A stretch of DNA of 64,000 bases, taken from contig JACJYB010000001.1 of assembly GCA_020636355.1 (NCBI GenBank), positions 682,001-746,000 on the forward strand, given 5' to 3'. The notes under the pieces are model-generated. The model had not been told where the DNA came from and did not search any database. It saw only the letters and a program-made list of their open reading frames with translations. The position numbers and the translations under genes were made by a program. Below, piece after piece: positions 26,097 through 34,952 of this stretch (its first letter is position 1; every line of letters starts with the position of its first letter). The stretch comes from Lewinellaceae bacterium (GTDB taxonomy: Bacteria; Bacteroidota; Bacteroidia; Chitinophagales; Saprospiraceae).

Positions 26097-27497
26097 TTAA
26101 CCATTCCGGATGATCTCGCAGACAGCATCAGCAGACTTGGGGATCGGGTGGCCTAATATGTTTACCCCGGTATCTGTGACGACTACATTGTCTTCAATAC
26201 GTATGCCGCCGAAATCTTTTAATTTTTCAATTTCTGCATAATTCAAAAATTGTGCGAATTTATTTTCCGCTTTCCATAGATCGATTAGGGTGGGAATAAA
26301 ATAAATGCCGGGTTCCACGGTAAAAACAAATCCTGGTAACAATGGTCTTGCGAGGCGTAACGATTTTAATCCAAACTGTTTACTGCGGTCCATGCCTGGT
26401 AAATAGCCGACCAGGTTTTCGTCCAGATCTTCCATGTCGTGAACATCCAGCCCCAGCATATGACCTAATCCGTGCGGGAAAAACAGGGCATGGGCACCGG
26501 CGGCGACGGCTTCATCCACATCTCCTTTCATTAGCCCGAGGTCCTTCAACCCTGAAGCGATGATTTTGGCTGCATTCAGGTGAATGTCGCGGTACGGGAC
26601 TCCGGGAGCTACCTGGTCAATGGAATCCATTTCTGCTTTAAGGACCAGGTTGTATATAGCGTGTTGTATGTCATTCATTGCTCCGCCTACCGGACAGGTA
26701 CGGGTGATGTCGCCGGCATAATGCATGGGTGATTCTGCTCCGAAGTCCCCAACAAGGAATTGGCCTGCCTTCAGGACATTGCCATGGGCATGATTGTGCA
26801 GTGTTTCCCCGTGGATGGAGATGATATTGGGATAAGCAGGCATTGAGCCTGCTGCCAGGGCAATGGCTGTCACTGCGGCATTAATGGCTTGTTCATGGAC
26901 TCCCGGTTGGGCCATTTCCATCATCTTGATGTGCATGTCCCGGGTCAGATTGACGGCGACCGTAATCTCTTCCAATTCTTCTTCCGATTTGATCGCCCGC
27001 TGACTGATCACGGTCTCGATCAGTTTCCGGGAAGGGTGCGCAGTTATTTCCGCGGGTGTCCGGCCTAGCCACTGAGCCAATTTCAGGGTATTCAACTGGC
27101 GGTAAGGCGGCAGATAATGCACGATACGGTGTTGACTGACAGCTTGTTGGATCAAGGACTGTAAGTCGCTGAGTGAACCGGTCTTATGAATACCTACGGA
27201 AGCGGCCTGATCCGCGATTTGGGGTTGCTGGCCCATCCAGACGATATCGTCAATGGTGAAGTCGTTTCCGAACAGGGTGACTTCGCTGGAGTCTGCGTCC
27301 AAAGCCAATACCAGATTTTGCCGGTCAATCCCGCAATAATACAGGAAGGAGCTATCCTGACGGAAGGGATAGGTATTATCGGTATAGTTCATCGGACTGT
27401 CCTCGTTTCCAAGGATAAGGATTAGTCCTTCGGGAACGCGTTCAATCAGGGTATTGCGGCGTGCGATGTAGGTCGCAGCGGAGAATGTCGGTGTCAT
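26097..27497 (-). CDS. pepP: Aminopeptidase P-type metallopeptidase (M24)
   Basis: 466 residues. N-terminal creatinase-like domain to about 170, then the pita-bread catalytic domain. Metal ligands are in YAGDITRTCPVGG (two Asp; the first Asp of the pair is in VGDFGAES), GLGHMLGLDVHDME (His), FTVEPGIYFIP (Glu) and GIRIEDNVVVTD (Glu). This is the full ligand set of M24B enzymes, which remove an N-terminal residue next to proline. Length matches PepP/Xaa-Pro dipeptidase of 430-470 residues. No signal peptide, hence cytosolic. Single gene next to the tRNA-Val. Confidence 0.92.
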   Translation of the reverse strand: MTPTFSAATYIARRNTLIERVPEGLILILGNEDSPMNYTDNTYPFRQDSSFLYYCGIDRQNLVLALDADSSEVTLFGNDFTIDDIVWMGQQPQIADQAASVGIHKTGSLSDLQSLIQQAVSQHRIVHYLPPYRQLNTLKLAQWLGRTPAEITAHPSRKLIETVISQRAIKSEEELEEITVAVNLTRDMHIKMMEMAQPGVHEQAINAAVTAIALAAGSMPAYPNIISIHGETLHNHAHGNVLKAGQFLVGDFGAESPMHYAGDITRTCPVGGAMNDIQHAIYNLVLKAEMDSIDQVAPGVPYRDIHLNAAKIIASGLKDLGLMKGDVDEAVAAGAHALFFPHGLGHMLGLDVHDMEDLDENLVGYLPGMDRSKQFGLKSLRLARPLLPGFVFTVEPGIYFIPTLIDLWKAENKFAQFLNYAEIEKLKDFGGIRIEDNVVVTDTGVNILGHPIPKSADAVCEIIRNG

Positions 27498-27612
27498 GGT
27501 CCTTGATTTGAAGTCAATTTAGGAAAATAATAAGGAAGGACCGAAAACCACTGCATCCAGCCGGTATGATTTTTATTCTGGGAGGATATTGGATGGCGGT
27601 TGCATTTTTTTG

Positions 27613-27620
27613 TATTTTTG
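27613..27620 (+). promoter_or_regulatory. Candidate -7 element of tRNA-Val
   Basis: TATTTTTG fits TAnnTTTG and lies 30 bp upstream of the tRNA. The -33 region is not convincing. Confidence 0.35.
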
Positions 27621-27649
27621 TCGGCTCTTAAGAAACGTTCTTTCATTTT

Positions 27650-27724
27650 GGGTGATTAGCTCAGTTGGTTTAGAGCGCCGCCTTGACAGGGCGGAGGTCA
27701 CTGGTTCGAATCCAGTATCACCCA
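27650..27724 (+). tRNA. tRNA-Val (anticodon GAC)
   Basis: 75-nt tRNA: acceptor GGGTGAT/ATCACCC with discriminator A, D-arm GCTC...GAGC, anticodon stem CCGCC/GGCGG around TTGACAG giving GAC (reads GUC/GUU), T-arm with GGTTCGA. CCA is not encoded. Confidence 0.95.
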
Positions 27725-27725
27725 C

Positions 27726-27805
27726 CCGGGTTTTAGATGTGGGATGTGAGCTATGAGATGGGAGACTTTCTCGGATCTCACATCTAGAATCTCAAATCTA
27801 AAATA
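27726..27805. repeat. Low-complexity REP-like spacer between two tRNA genes
   Basis: The stretch contains inverted and direct repeats of the words GATGTGAG and GAGATGGGAG on one side and TCTCACATCTAG and TCTCAAATCTAAA on the other, a dispersed repeat type common between genes in Bacteroidota. Confidence 0.5.
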
Positions 27806-27808
27806 GTA

Positions 27809-27883
27809 CGGGGTGTAGCTCAGCCAGGTTAGAGTACACGTCTGGGGGGCGTGTGGCCGGTGGTTCGAATCCACTCACCCCGA
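27809..27883 (+). tRNA. tRNA-Pro (anticodon GGG)
   Basis: 75-nt tRNA: acceptor CGGGGTG/CACCCCG with discriminator A, D-arm GCTC with AGCCAGG, anticodon stem CACGT/GCGTG around CTGGGGG giving GGG (reads CCC/CCU), T-arm GGTTCGA. CCA is not encoded. Confidence 0.93.
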
Positions 27884-27896
27884 CAACCTTTTACAG

Positions 27897-27925
27897 GGTC
27901 ATCAGCGCAGCTGGTGACCTTTTTT
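27897..27925 (+). terminator. Terminator of tRNA-Pro
   Basis: Ten-bp stem GGTCATCAGC/GCTGGTGACC around a 3-nt loop, followed by six T. Confidence 0.85.
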
Positions 27926-27939
27926 GTTTCATCCTCTCG

Positions 27940-28086
27940 AGCTGAATGGATACATTCAAGCGAAGAGGGGAGAAACAAAAAAACTGCACCCTAAGGTGCA
28001 GCCCCTGTAAAAGGATGTAAAGCCCCCACCAAGGATCGCCGCAGGCAATCCACGCCTAGCAGATCTTAGACGATAAGATAGGAGAC
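27940..28086. repeat. 147-bp direct repeat, copy 1
   Basis: Begins AGCTGAATGGATACATTCAA and ends GATAGGAGAC; nearly identical to 28101-28246, offset 161 bp. It contains a minus-strand terminator (27977-28001: CTGCACC/GGTGCAG followed by seven T). Read in reverse complement, its terminator half resembles the 3' flank of tRNA-Pro (CCTTTTACAGGG ... TTTTTTGTTTC). Confidence 0.9.
27977..28001 (-). terminator. Minus-strand terminator inside repeat copy 1
   Basis: CTGCACC/GGTGCAG stem, TTAG loop and seven T on the minus strand. No minus-strand gene reads into it here, which supports origin by duplication of another locus. A degenerate copy recurs in repeat copy 2. Confidence 0.6.
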
Positions 28087-28100
28087 ATTAGAATTGTTCC

Positions 28101-28246
28101 AGCTGAATGGATACATTCAAGCGAAGAGGGGAGAAACAAAAAAACGGCACCTTAAGGTGCAGATCCTGTAAAAGGTTGTGACGCCCCCACCAAGGATCGC
28201 CGCAGGCAATCCACGCCTAGCAGATCTTAGACGATAGATAGGAGAC
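28101..28246. repeat. 147-bp direct repeat, copy 2
   Basis: 146-bp second copy with a few substitutions and one 1-bp deletion near its end (GACGATAGATAGGAGAC). Its right edge coincides exactly with the truncated AraC reading frame. Confidence 0.9.
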
Positions 28247-28519
28247 CTGACACTCAATGATTTGGCCAGTGCATCCGGCCTCCCATCTCATGTCCTCTCC
28301 CAGCTCATTAACCGGCAGGGTGGAAAGAACATTTTCGATTTCATCAACAATTATCGGGTTGAAGCAGTAAAGCTACGGATCCGGAATAAGGCACACAGTG
28401 AGAAGACCCTTCTCTCTATTGCCCTGGAGTGTGGCTTTAACTCCAAGGCATCCTTCAACCGGGTGTTCCTGAAGATGTCTGGACAGACACCACGTGATTA
28501 TGGCAGGAGTTTGGAGTAA
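28247..28519 (+). pseudogene. 5'-truncated AraC-family regulator
   Basis: About 90 codons remain. The frame opens at the very edge of repeat copy 2 with LTLNDLASASGLPSHVLSQL, the first helix-turn-helix of an AraC domain, and continues through NYRVEAVKLRIRN, LLSIALECGFNSKASFNRVF and MSGQTPRDYGRSLE. The sensor part and true start codon are missing. An internal ATG at 28262 exists, but it would lack the first helix. It resembles the membrane AraC at 15518. A deletion or repeat-mediated rearrangement removed the 5' half. Confidence 0.85.
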
Positions 28520-28623
28520 TTTGTATAGCGCAATAGCAGATCCTGCAGGATTAATCAATTCTATCTTGGTATCTTCACCTTCCCGAACTTGTTTTTTATT
28601 AATCCTTTGTTTTTGAATGTACT

Positions 28624-30876
28624 ATGAAAAAATATGCTACAACCTTAGGCTTGTTACTGCTTGGGCTTACATTCCTTAAAAGCCAGTCCCTGCATCAATC
28701 CGTTTTGCTTCAATACGACAAGCAGATCGATGACATCATCAGGCAGATGACGCTGGAAGAGAAAATTGAAATGTTGCACGCCAAACACATGTTCACCTCA
28801 GCCGGTGTGCCCCGGTTGGGGATTGCGGATATGATCTATGCCGATGGCCCGTTTGGGATACGGGAAGAAATGCAACCGGACGGCTGGGCTGGTCTTGGCT
28901 GGGAAAAGGATAAAGCGACTTTTTTTCCAACCGGATCTGCATTAGCTGCTACCTGGAGCCCGGAGCTGGCCTACGCTTACGGAACAGGGATGGCTGCCGA
29001 AGCCAGGCGAAGAGGAAAGGATATGTTACTCGGTCCGGCCATTAACATTCAACGCATTCCGACCGGCGGGCGTACCTACGAGTATTTAAGCGAGGACCCA
29101 TTCCTGAGTTCTAGGCTCTCAGTAGCGTATACCCAAGGGGTTCAGGACAACGGTGTTGCAGTTTGTTTGAAGCATTTCGCACTAAATAATCAGGAAAATA
29201 ACCGGGGCACCGTAAATGTGATCATCGGTGAGCGGGCCATGCGGGAGATTTACCTGCCCCCTTTTGAAGCTGCAGTAGTAGAAGCGGATGCCTACGGCGT
29301 GATGGCCGCCTACAACAAGGTCAATGGTTGGTGGTGTGCGGAAAACGACTTGTTGCTCAATCAAATCCTGCGTAAGGAATGGGGTTTTGCAGGTATGGTC
29401 ATTTCCGACTGGAGCGGCACCCATAGTACGGTGGATGCAATCAATCATGGGCTGAATGTGGAAATGCCAACCAAACAATTTCTCGGCGCCGCCTTATTGG
29501 ATTCCGTCAAAGCAGGCATTGTATCCGAAGCAGTCATTAATGAACGGGTGAAGGAGATCCTGCGGGTGCGCATGGCTATAAAACCTATTCCGGCAGAAGA
29601 AGCCAATCAGATCATGACTTCTCAACCTGCCCAGCAAAAGATTGCCTATGACGTGGCTAGCAAGTCCATCGTACTGCTGAAGAATGAGGGCGTGCTTCCC
29701 CTGGATCTTAGCCGGAAACCCGTGATCGCCGTCATCGGGGCAAATGCAACCCAAATCATGGCTACCGGAGGATTAGGTGCAGGCGTCAAAACGCTGTACG
29801 AAGTAACTCCACTGGCTGGATTGCAAGATCGGATTGGCGATAAAGCCGAGCTGCGTTATGCACAAGGGTATGTCCCCGTCGTTTATCGTTGGGGCAGGAG
29901 AACTCCGGAACAAATCGAAAAAGAGCAACAGGAAAACGACATCAAATCAAAACAACTCGCTAAGGAAGCCATTGAGATCGCATCACAGGCCGATTTGGTC
30001 CTATTTGTCGGGGGAGATAACCGGGCCGTGGAGACCGAAGGCCGGGACCGTGAAACCATCGAACTGCCCTCCGGACAAGACGACCTTATCCGTCAAATCG
30101 CGGAAGTCAATAACAACATCGTGACCGTGCTGGTCAGCGGTGCACCCAATGACCTTAAAGTGGTTCAACCCATCTCGAAAGCGCTGCTGATTTCCTGGTT
30201 CAATGGTTCTGAAGGTGGTCATGCCCTGGCGGATGTTTTATTGGGGAACATCGCTCCCGGAGGACGTTTGCCGTTCTCTTTGCCGGTAAATCTCAAGGAC
30301 TCTCCCGCCTATGCACTGGGAAATTATCCGCAAGGAGATAAAGGAGGGGACGTATTTGCGAATCTGGTGTCGGAATCCGCATCCAGCGGGAAAGCAAAAC
30401 AATCGGAAAGTGATCCGAATGCTGCCTATTATTCTGAAGAATCCCTGGTAGGATATCGCTGGTTTGACACCAAAAAGATACCGGTGATGTATCCTTTTGG
30501 TTATGGACTTACATATACCCAATTTGCCTATTCCGGACTTAAAATCGAACAAGATACCTATGCCAGTGATGAGGTCATTTCTCTTTCTGTGGAAGTTCAG
30601 AATACCGGCGGACGGCCGGCCGACGAGGTGGTTCAGGTTTATGTACATCGCATCGACGGTTCCGTGGCCTGGCCGGAAAAGGAACTAAAAGCTTTCGCCA
30701 GAGTATCGTTACAAGCTGGAGAGAAGCAGACGGTCCAATTAAATGTGCCGGTAAAAGGTCTGCGGTATTGGGATGAAACGAGTCATGCCTGGAAGGACGA
30801 CTTGTGTAATATTGAATTGCTGGTTGGCGCTTCTTCCGGCGATATTCGGCTGACCAGAAAAGTCACTTTGCATTGA
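28624..30876 (+). CDS. bglX: Beta-glucosidase, glycoside hydrolase family 3 (BglX-like)
   Basis: 750 residues with a signal peptide (MKKYATTLGLLLLGLTFLKS), so periplasmic. The GH3 N-domain has KHFALNNQENNRGTV and the nucleophile motif MVISDWSGTHSTVDAINHGL (Asp of SDW). The C-domain follows with SIVLLKNEGVLPL and VLFVGGDNRAVETEGRDRET holding the acid/base region, and a fibronectin III-like domain closes the protein (SLSVEVQNTGGRPADEVVQV). It releases terminal beta-D-glucose from oligosaccharides. The GH16 gene 1.1 kb downstream makes oligosaccharides from beta-glucans, so the two would act in sequence. Confidence 0.92.
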   Translation: MKKYATTLGLLLLGLTFLKSQSLHQSVLLQYDKQIDDIIRQMTLEEKIEMLHAKHMFTSAGVPRLGIADMIYADGPFGIREEMQPDGWAGLGWEKDKATFFPTGSALAATWSPELAYAYGTGMAAEARRRGKDMLLGPAINIQRIPTGGRTYEYLSEDPFLSSRLSVAYTQGVQDNGVAVCLKHFALNNQENNRGTVNVIIGERAMREIYLPPFEAAVVEADAYGVMAAYNKVNGWWCAENDLLLNQILRKEWGFAGMVISDWSGTHSTVDAINHGLNVEMPTKQFLGAALLDSVKAGIVSEAVINERVKEILRVRMAIKPIPAEEANQIMTSQPAQQKIAYDVASKSIVLLKNEGVLPLDLSRKPVIAVIGANATQIMATGGLGAGVKTLYEVTPLAGLQDRIGDKAELRYAQGYVPVVYRWGRRTPEQIEKEQQENDIKSKQLAKEAIEIASQADLVLFVGGDNRAVETEGRDRETIELPSGQDDLIRQIAEVNNNIVTVLVSGAPNDLKVVQPISKALLISWFNGSEGGHALADVLLGNIAPGGRLPFSLPVNLKDSPAYALGNYPQGDKGGDVFANLVSESASSGKAKQSESDPNAAYYSEESLVGYRWFDTKKIPVMYPFGYGLTYTQFAYSGLKIEQDTYASDEVISLSVEVQNTGGRPADEVVQVYVHRIDGSVAWPEKELKAFARVSLQAGEKQTVQLNVPVKGLRYWDETSHAWKDDLCNIELLVGASSGDIRLTRKVTLH

Positions 30877-31229
30877 TGCGACCTTAGCATCCGTATTAAT
30901 AGCATCACTTAGGTGAGTTCGTTCAATGCTCCATTTCGGAGTAGGGCAATCTTTCCTTATCAACAGCCAAAGTCGTTCAATTAACGGCTTTTGGAGTATT
31001 CCGGTAAGCAAAATCCTGGCTTACGAAGAATTAACATATACCTTGCGCAGGTCAAATACATGACGTAGTGGTTTATCATGAGGAAACTATATATGATCAA
31101 ATTTGATTATAAGTGTTGTTGCTATATTTCGCATTAGAAAATTTAACAGCTTTGTCGCAACACTAAAGCCCAATTCAAGTTCTAATAGGGTCGTTTGAGA
31201 AAGCTGGTTTATAGTGTTTTGCACGAATT
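30877..31229. other. Intergenic stretch, nothing recognised
   Basis: About 350 bp, AT-rich in the second half. I see no RNA gene, clear hairpin terminator or conserved ORF. Confidence 0.5.
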
Positions 31230-31952
31230 TTGATTTCTCATCCGTTTGATTTCTTTTTAAACGATCTCGCTTTGAATTTTTCCTTTGATCGAAATCTATC
31301 CAAGTTCCTTCTGATCCTGATTAGCCTGGTGTGCATTAATTTGTCACGAGGTTTTTCGCAGGACTTATTATCGGAAGAGGGATGGAACATGGTGTCGTCG
31401 AGTTCCGATATGAAGGTATATACGCGCATCGTTGCTTCATCCTCAATCAAGGAATTACGAATAGACTTTAATATGACTGGTACGGTTGCCAGTGTCATGC
31501 AGGTATTGGACGATGTGGAAGGTTACAGCAATTGGGTGTACAAATGCGAAGAGCCGGAGCGGTTAACCACCGTATCCAGCCGTGAATTTTACTATTATGT
31601 GCAGACCGATATGCCATTTCCCGCATCCGACCGTGACCTGATTATTCGATCCCGTCATCAGATCGATCCGGCTAGTGGCATTTACCGCGCCCATTCCCTG
31701 GCGGTGCCGGAATATCTCCCAAATAGGGAAGGAATGGTTCGGGTGCAAAATTTCGAGTCGTTTTGGACCGTCACTCCTTCGGGCAATGGCCGGGTAGCCA
31801 TCGATTACCGCGTCCGTACAGATCCGGGAGGAAGTATTCCGGCCTGGATCATCAATTTGGGTATAACGATGGGACCGGTAAAAACGATGGAGCAATTAGC
31901 CGCTACCGTTCAGGAATACGCATCCCGCGTCGCTAACCGGGAGGATGAATAA
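31230..31952 (+). CDS. Exported START-domain lipid-binding protein
   Basis: About 240 residues from TTG at 31230; a GTG at 31215 is an alternative and no ATG lies before the domain. Residues about 20-45 are hydrophobic (SKFLLILISLVCINLSRGF, then SQ), likely a signal sequence. From about residue 50 the START/SRPBCC fold follows: GWNMVSSSSDMKVYTRIVAS, ELRIDFNMTGTVASVMQVLD, YYYVQTDMPFPASDRDLIIR and a C-terminal helix. Such domains hold a hydrophobic ligand, often a lipid. Function in this organism is unknown. It lies between GH3 and GH16 genes, but on the opposite strand to the latter. Confidence 0.75.
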   Translation: MISHPFDFFLNDLALNFSFDRNLSKFLLILISLVCINLSRGFSQDLLSEEGWNMVSSSSDMKVYTRIVASSSIKELRIDFNMTGTVASVMQVLDDVEGYSNWVYKCEEPERLTTVSSREFYYYVQTDMPFPASDRDLIIRSRHQIDPASGIYRAHSLAVPEYLPNREGMVRVQNFESFWTVTPSGNGRVAIDYRVRTDPGGSIPAWIINLGITMGPVKTMEQLAATVQEYASRVANREDE

Positions 31953-31979
31953 TGCCTGACCCATTAAGCAAAATTTAGA

Positions 31980-32867
31980 TTAGTTTTTGCGTTGCTGATA
32001 GACCCGCACGTAATCTACCTCAAATCTGGCCGGGAAGAAAGCATCATTGATCGTTCCCCCATTTGTCCCGCCCAGGGCAAAATCCAACAGCATGAAATGT
32101 GGTTGCCGGAAAGGATTGCCCGAGCCGTCCTTGTTGTTTACGTCATCCAGAAGAACCTCATTTAAAAGCTGATCATCCACATACAGCCGGATAAACGTCG
32201 CGCTCCAGTCCATGGTCCAGGTATGGAATTGTGCAGCCCACGCCGCTCCTCCGAAATCATCTATGTTGTGCCGGGTGTCGTGCCACTCCGTTTTACCATT
32301 CGCGCCCTGACAAGCCACATTGGCTAGCAGGAGACCACGGTAAAATTCCATGATATCTATTTCTCCATTAGCCGGCCAGCGTCCATGGCTTCCCAGCGTC
32401 CACCAGGCCGGCCAGAACCCTGAACGAATATCGATCCGGGCGCGCATTTCAAATCGCCCGTAGCGCCATTCCTGTTTCCCTCTGGTGTTGATACTGGAAG
32501 AAGTATAGGCGATGCGGGGCCGGGTTTGACGCCAGTCTTTGCCTGAAGCCTGGAAGAAAGGGTTGACTTTATCTTCTCTCCGGGCTTCTAGGATCAGCAG
32601 CCCGTCTTCCATCCAGGCATTCGCTTCCTGGTACCATTGATCTTCTTCATTGCGCACAAATCCATGTTCGAAATTCCAGAAATTGGTGTCGGGTAGACCG
32701 GTGCCGTCAAATTCATCCGACCAGACAAGCTGAAGAGAATCTAAATCTTCCGGTAAATCAGAAAGCCTGGTCTGTTGGCCGCTACCCTTAGGAAGAAAAA
32801 ACAAGCAAGCGTATAGTCCTGTCAGCAGGGGTATGGCGTGATGCAGTATTCTTATCCGGTAGTGCAT
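31980..32867 (-). CDS. Secreted GH16-family beta-glucanase (laminarinase-type)
   Basis: About 295 residues from the ATG at 32865-32867; the longer frame to 32948 adds no signal sequence. The signal peptide is HHAIPLLTGLYACLFFLPK-like. The catalytic motif is GEIDIMEF, the ExDxxE of GH16 with nucleophile and acid/base Glu. Other conserved spots are LVWSDEFDGTGLPDTNFW near the start, NTRGKQEWRYGRFEMRARID, and FHTWTMDWSATFIRLYVDD. GH16 laminarinases cleave internal beta-1,3(1,4)-glucan bonds. Stop at 31980 converges on the START gene (27-bp gap). Confidence 0.9.
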   Translation of the reverse strand: MHYRIRILHHAIPLLTGLYACLFFLPKGSGQQTRLSDLPEDLDSLQLVWSDEFDGTGLPDTNFWNFEHGFVRNEEDQWYQEANAWMEDGLLILEARREDKVNPFFQASGKDWRQTRPRIAYTSSSINTRGKQEWRYGRFEMRARIDIRSGFWPAWWTLGSHGRWPANGEIDIMEFYRGLLLANVACQGANGKTEWHDTRHNIDDFGGAAWAAQFHTWTMDWSATFIRLYVDDQLLNEVLLDDVNNKDGSGNPFRQPHFMLLDFALGGTNGGTINDAFFPARFEVDYVRVYQQRKN

Positions 32868-32975
32868 GATCGGATCATTTTTAAAAGAATATATTGATGA
32901 ATTCTTAATTCCTCCTATACTCGTTAAAATAGGAATAAATCGTATCATTAAAGGATAGAACCAACATGATACTGT

Positions 32976-34928
32976 ATGCTAAAACGAACAAAGCGAACCG
33001 GAAGGCCTTTGATCATTTATTATTTATTGTTGTTCTTTGGCATCTCCACATATGCGCAAACACCTACTATTGATTCCTTGTTGGTTGTTTTGGAATCCGA
33101 AACAGATCCTGTAAACAGAGGCGATATACTATTGCAACTGACACGGCTTCATATAAATGACTTGCCTAAATTTTTAGAATATCTTGATCAGGCTGCCACC
33201 ATTCCAGCTTTTGCCTCGGATTCTAAATGGTCCAACCACATTCAGTTTTTGCGAGGATTCTATTTCGAGCGGTTGCGAAATTTTGATTCCGCACGGATTT
33301 ATTTTCAAAATGTATTGGATGCACAATCGGTCACAATTACGGATACCCAGATTGTTTCCGCAACTTATTTTAAACTGGGCAATATGGCCCGCCTGGAAGG
33401 TAACCAGGATAACGCCATTGAATTTTTCCAGAAATCTCTGCAGTTGGATGAGGCCAGAAGTGATGAAAACTCAGTGGCTGGTACCCAGATTGCATTGGGA
33501 GTGATCTATAAAAATATTGGACTCTATGACCAGGCTATCACCTATTACCAGCAGGCATATGATACCTATGCCAAGTCGAATCACTATGAAAACATGGCAA
33601 CGTGCATGCTCAATATTGCCAACGTCTATAGCCGTCAAAAAAAATATCCGGAAGCCATCGATCAATTTCAAAAGGCCCTGGAGTTTTCCGAAAATGTTTC
33701 GAATCCCGATAATTTATTAGCGTTCATTTATGGGAATTTGGGAAATTGTTATACCCAGCAAAATGACCATGCTCAAGCACTTAACTATACCCAAAGGGCG
33801 TATGAATTGATGAAAGGGAAGACAGGTCCGGAGGAGCAGGCAACAATGTTGATTGGGATCAGTAATAGCTTACGGGAATTGGGCCGCCTGAATGAATCTG
33901 CCAGCCGGTTGCAGGATGCGCAAAAAATGTGCGAAAATGCGGATGGCTTGATCCAGGTTCAGGAAAGAATTCAATATCAATTGTTTCACATTTATCTGGA
34001 GCAAAACCGTTTAAAAGAGGCGAATGATGCCATTCAATTGCATTTAAAATTACACGATAGTCTTCAGCGTTCCGAAGTCAGTAAACAATTATTGGAAATC
34101 AATACCAAATACGAAACGGAGAAAAAGGAAAATGAAATTGCGTTATTAAATGCGGATAATGAACTGGTAGCTGCACATTTACAAGCAGCAAAAAATAGGA
34201 ATGTTGGATTATTAGTCGGATTTATTTTGGTAGGAGGACTACTGACAGTTGTCTACCGTCTTTTTCAGAAGACAAAATGGCAAAACAAGCAGATCTCAAA
34301 GGCATTACATGAAAAGGAAGTACTTCTCCGCGAGATCCACCACCGCGTAAAAAATAATTTGCAGGTGATCTCTTCACTCCTGGCATTGCAATCGGAACAC
34401 GTGGATGATAATGTCGCCCTGAGCGCTTTGCAGGAGGGACAGGATCGTGTGCAGTCCATGGCACTTATCCACCAAAATCTGTATCAGGATCACAACCTGA
34501 CCGGTGTGTCAATCAATGAATACTTTACAAAATTGATCCGCAATCTGTTTGATTCGTACAATATCCGCAAAGATCAGATCCGGTTGGAAATGAACATTGA
34601 CCCACTCAATCTGGATGTCGACACGGTTGTGCCGATCGGATTGATCGTGAATGAGTTGGTGAGCAATAGCCTGAAATATGCCTTTCCGGATAACCGGAAG
34701 GGAACCATTTGGGTCGACCTGGTGGAAAAGGGCCAACAGCTCTATCTATCCATCAAGGATGACGGAATCGGAATGCCCCCCGAAAGGGAGGAGAGTCTCG
34801 GACAGTCCTTCGGTTACCGGCTGATCAAAATTTTTACCAGGCAATTAAAAGGCACGTTATCCATCACCGGCGACCCTGGTACACAGGTGTCTATCGCAAT
34901 TAATAAGTACAGTAGGCCCGCTGTCTAA
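32976..34928 (+). CDS. TPR-containing membrane histidine kinase (HisKA_2 type)
   Basis: 650 residues. A signal sequence or first helix is followed by about six TPR units (FKLGNMARLEGNQDNAIEFF, IALGVIYKNIGLYDQAITYY, LNIANVYSRQKKYPEAIDQF, GNLGNCYTQQNDHAQALNYT). A membrane helix VGLLVGFILVGGLLTVVY lies near 410. The kinase core has the HisKA_2 dimerisation helix LLREIHHRVKNNLQVISSLL with the phospho-acceptor His, followed by a HATPase_c with VNELVSNSLKYAFPDN and IKDDGIGMP. No response regulator gene lies beside it, so it is an orphan kinase. The TPRs probably sense a protein in the periplasm. Confidence 0.88.
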   Translation: MLKRTKRTGRPLIIYYLLLFFGISTYAQTPTIDSLLVVLESETDPVNRGDILLQLTRLHINDLPKFLEYLDQAATIPAFASDSKWSNHIQFLRGFYFERLRNFDSARIYFQNVLDAQSVTITDTQIVSATYFKLGNMARLEGNQDNAIEFFQKSLQLDEARSDENSVAGTQIALGVIYKNIGLYDQAITYYQQAYDTYAKSNHYENMATCMLNIANVYSRQKKYPEAIDQFQKALEFSENVSNPDNLLAFIYGNLGNCYTQQNDHAQALNYTQRAYELMKGKTGPEEQATMLIGISNSLRELGRLNESASRLQDAQKMCENADGLIQVQERIQYQLFHIYLEQNRLKEANDAIQLHLKLHDSLQRSEVSKQLLEINTKYETEKKENEIALLNADNELVAAHLQAAKNRNVGLLVGFILVGGLLTVVYRLFQKTKWQNKQISKALHEKEVLLREIHHRVKNNLQVISSLLALQSEHVDDNVALSALQEGQDRVQSMALIHQNLYQDHNLTGVSINEYFTKLIRNLFDSYNIRKDQIRLEMNIDPLNLDVDTVVPIGLIVNELVSNSLKYAFPDNRKGTIWVDLVEKGQQLYLSIKDDGIGMPPEREESLGQSFGYRLIKIFTRQLKGTLSITGDPGTQVSIAINKYSRPAV

Positions 34929-34952
34929 TGGAGACAGCATATCAACACTCGA

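Noticed and set aside
28262..28519. Intact small AraC-only protein starting at ATG 28262
   Set aside because: The frame is open to 28247 with the first HTH residues upstream of the ATG, so the gene is a 5'-truncated remnant rather than a complete small protein.
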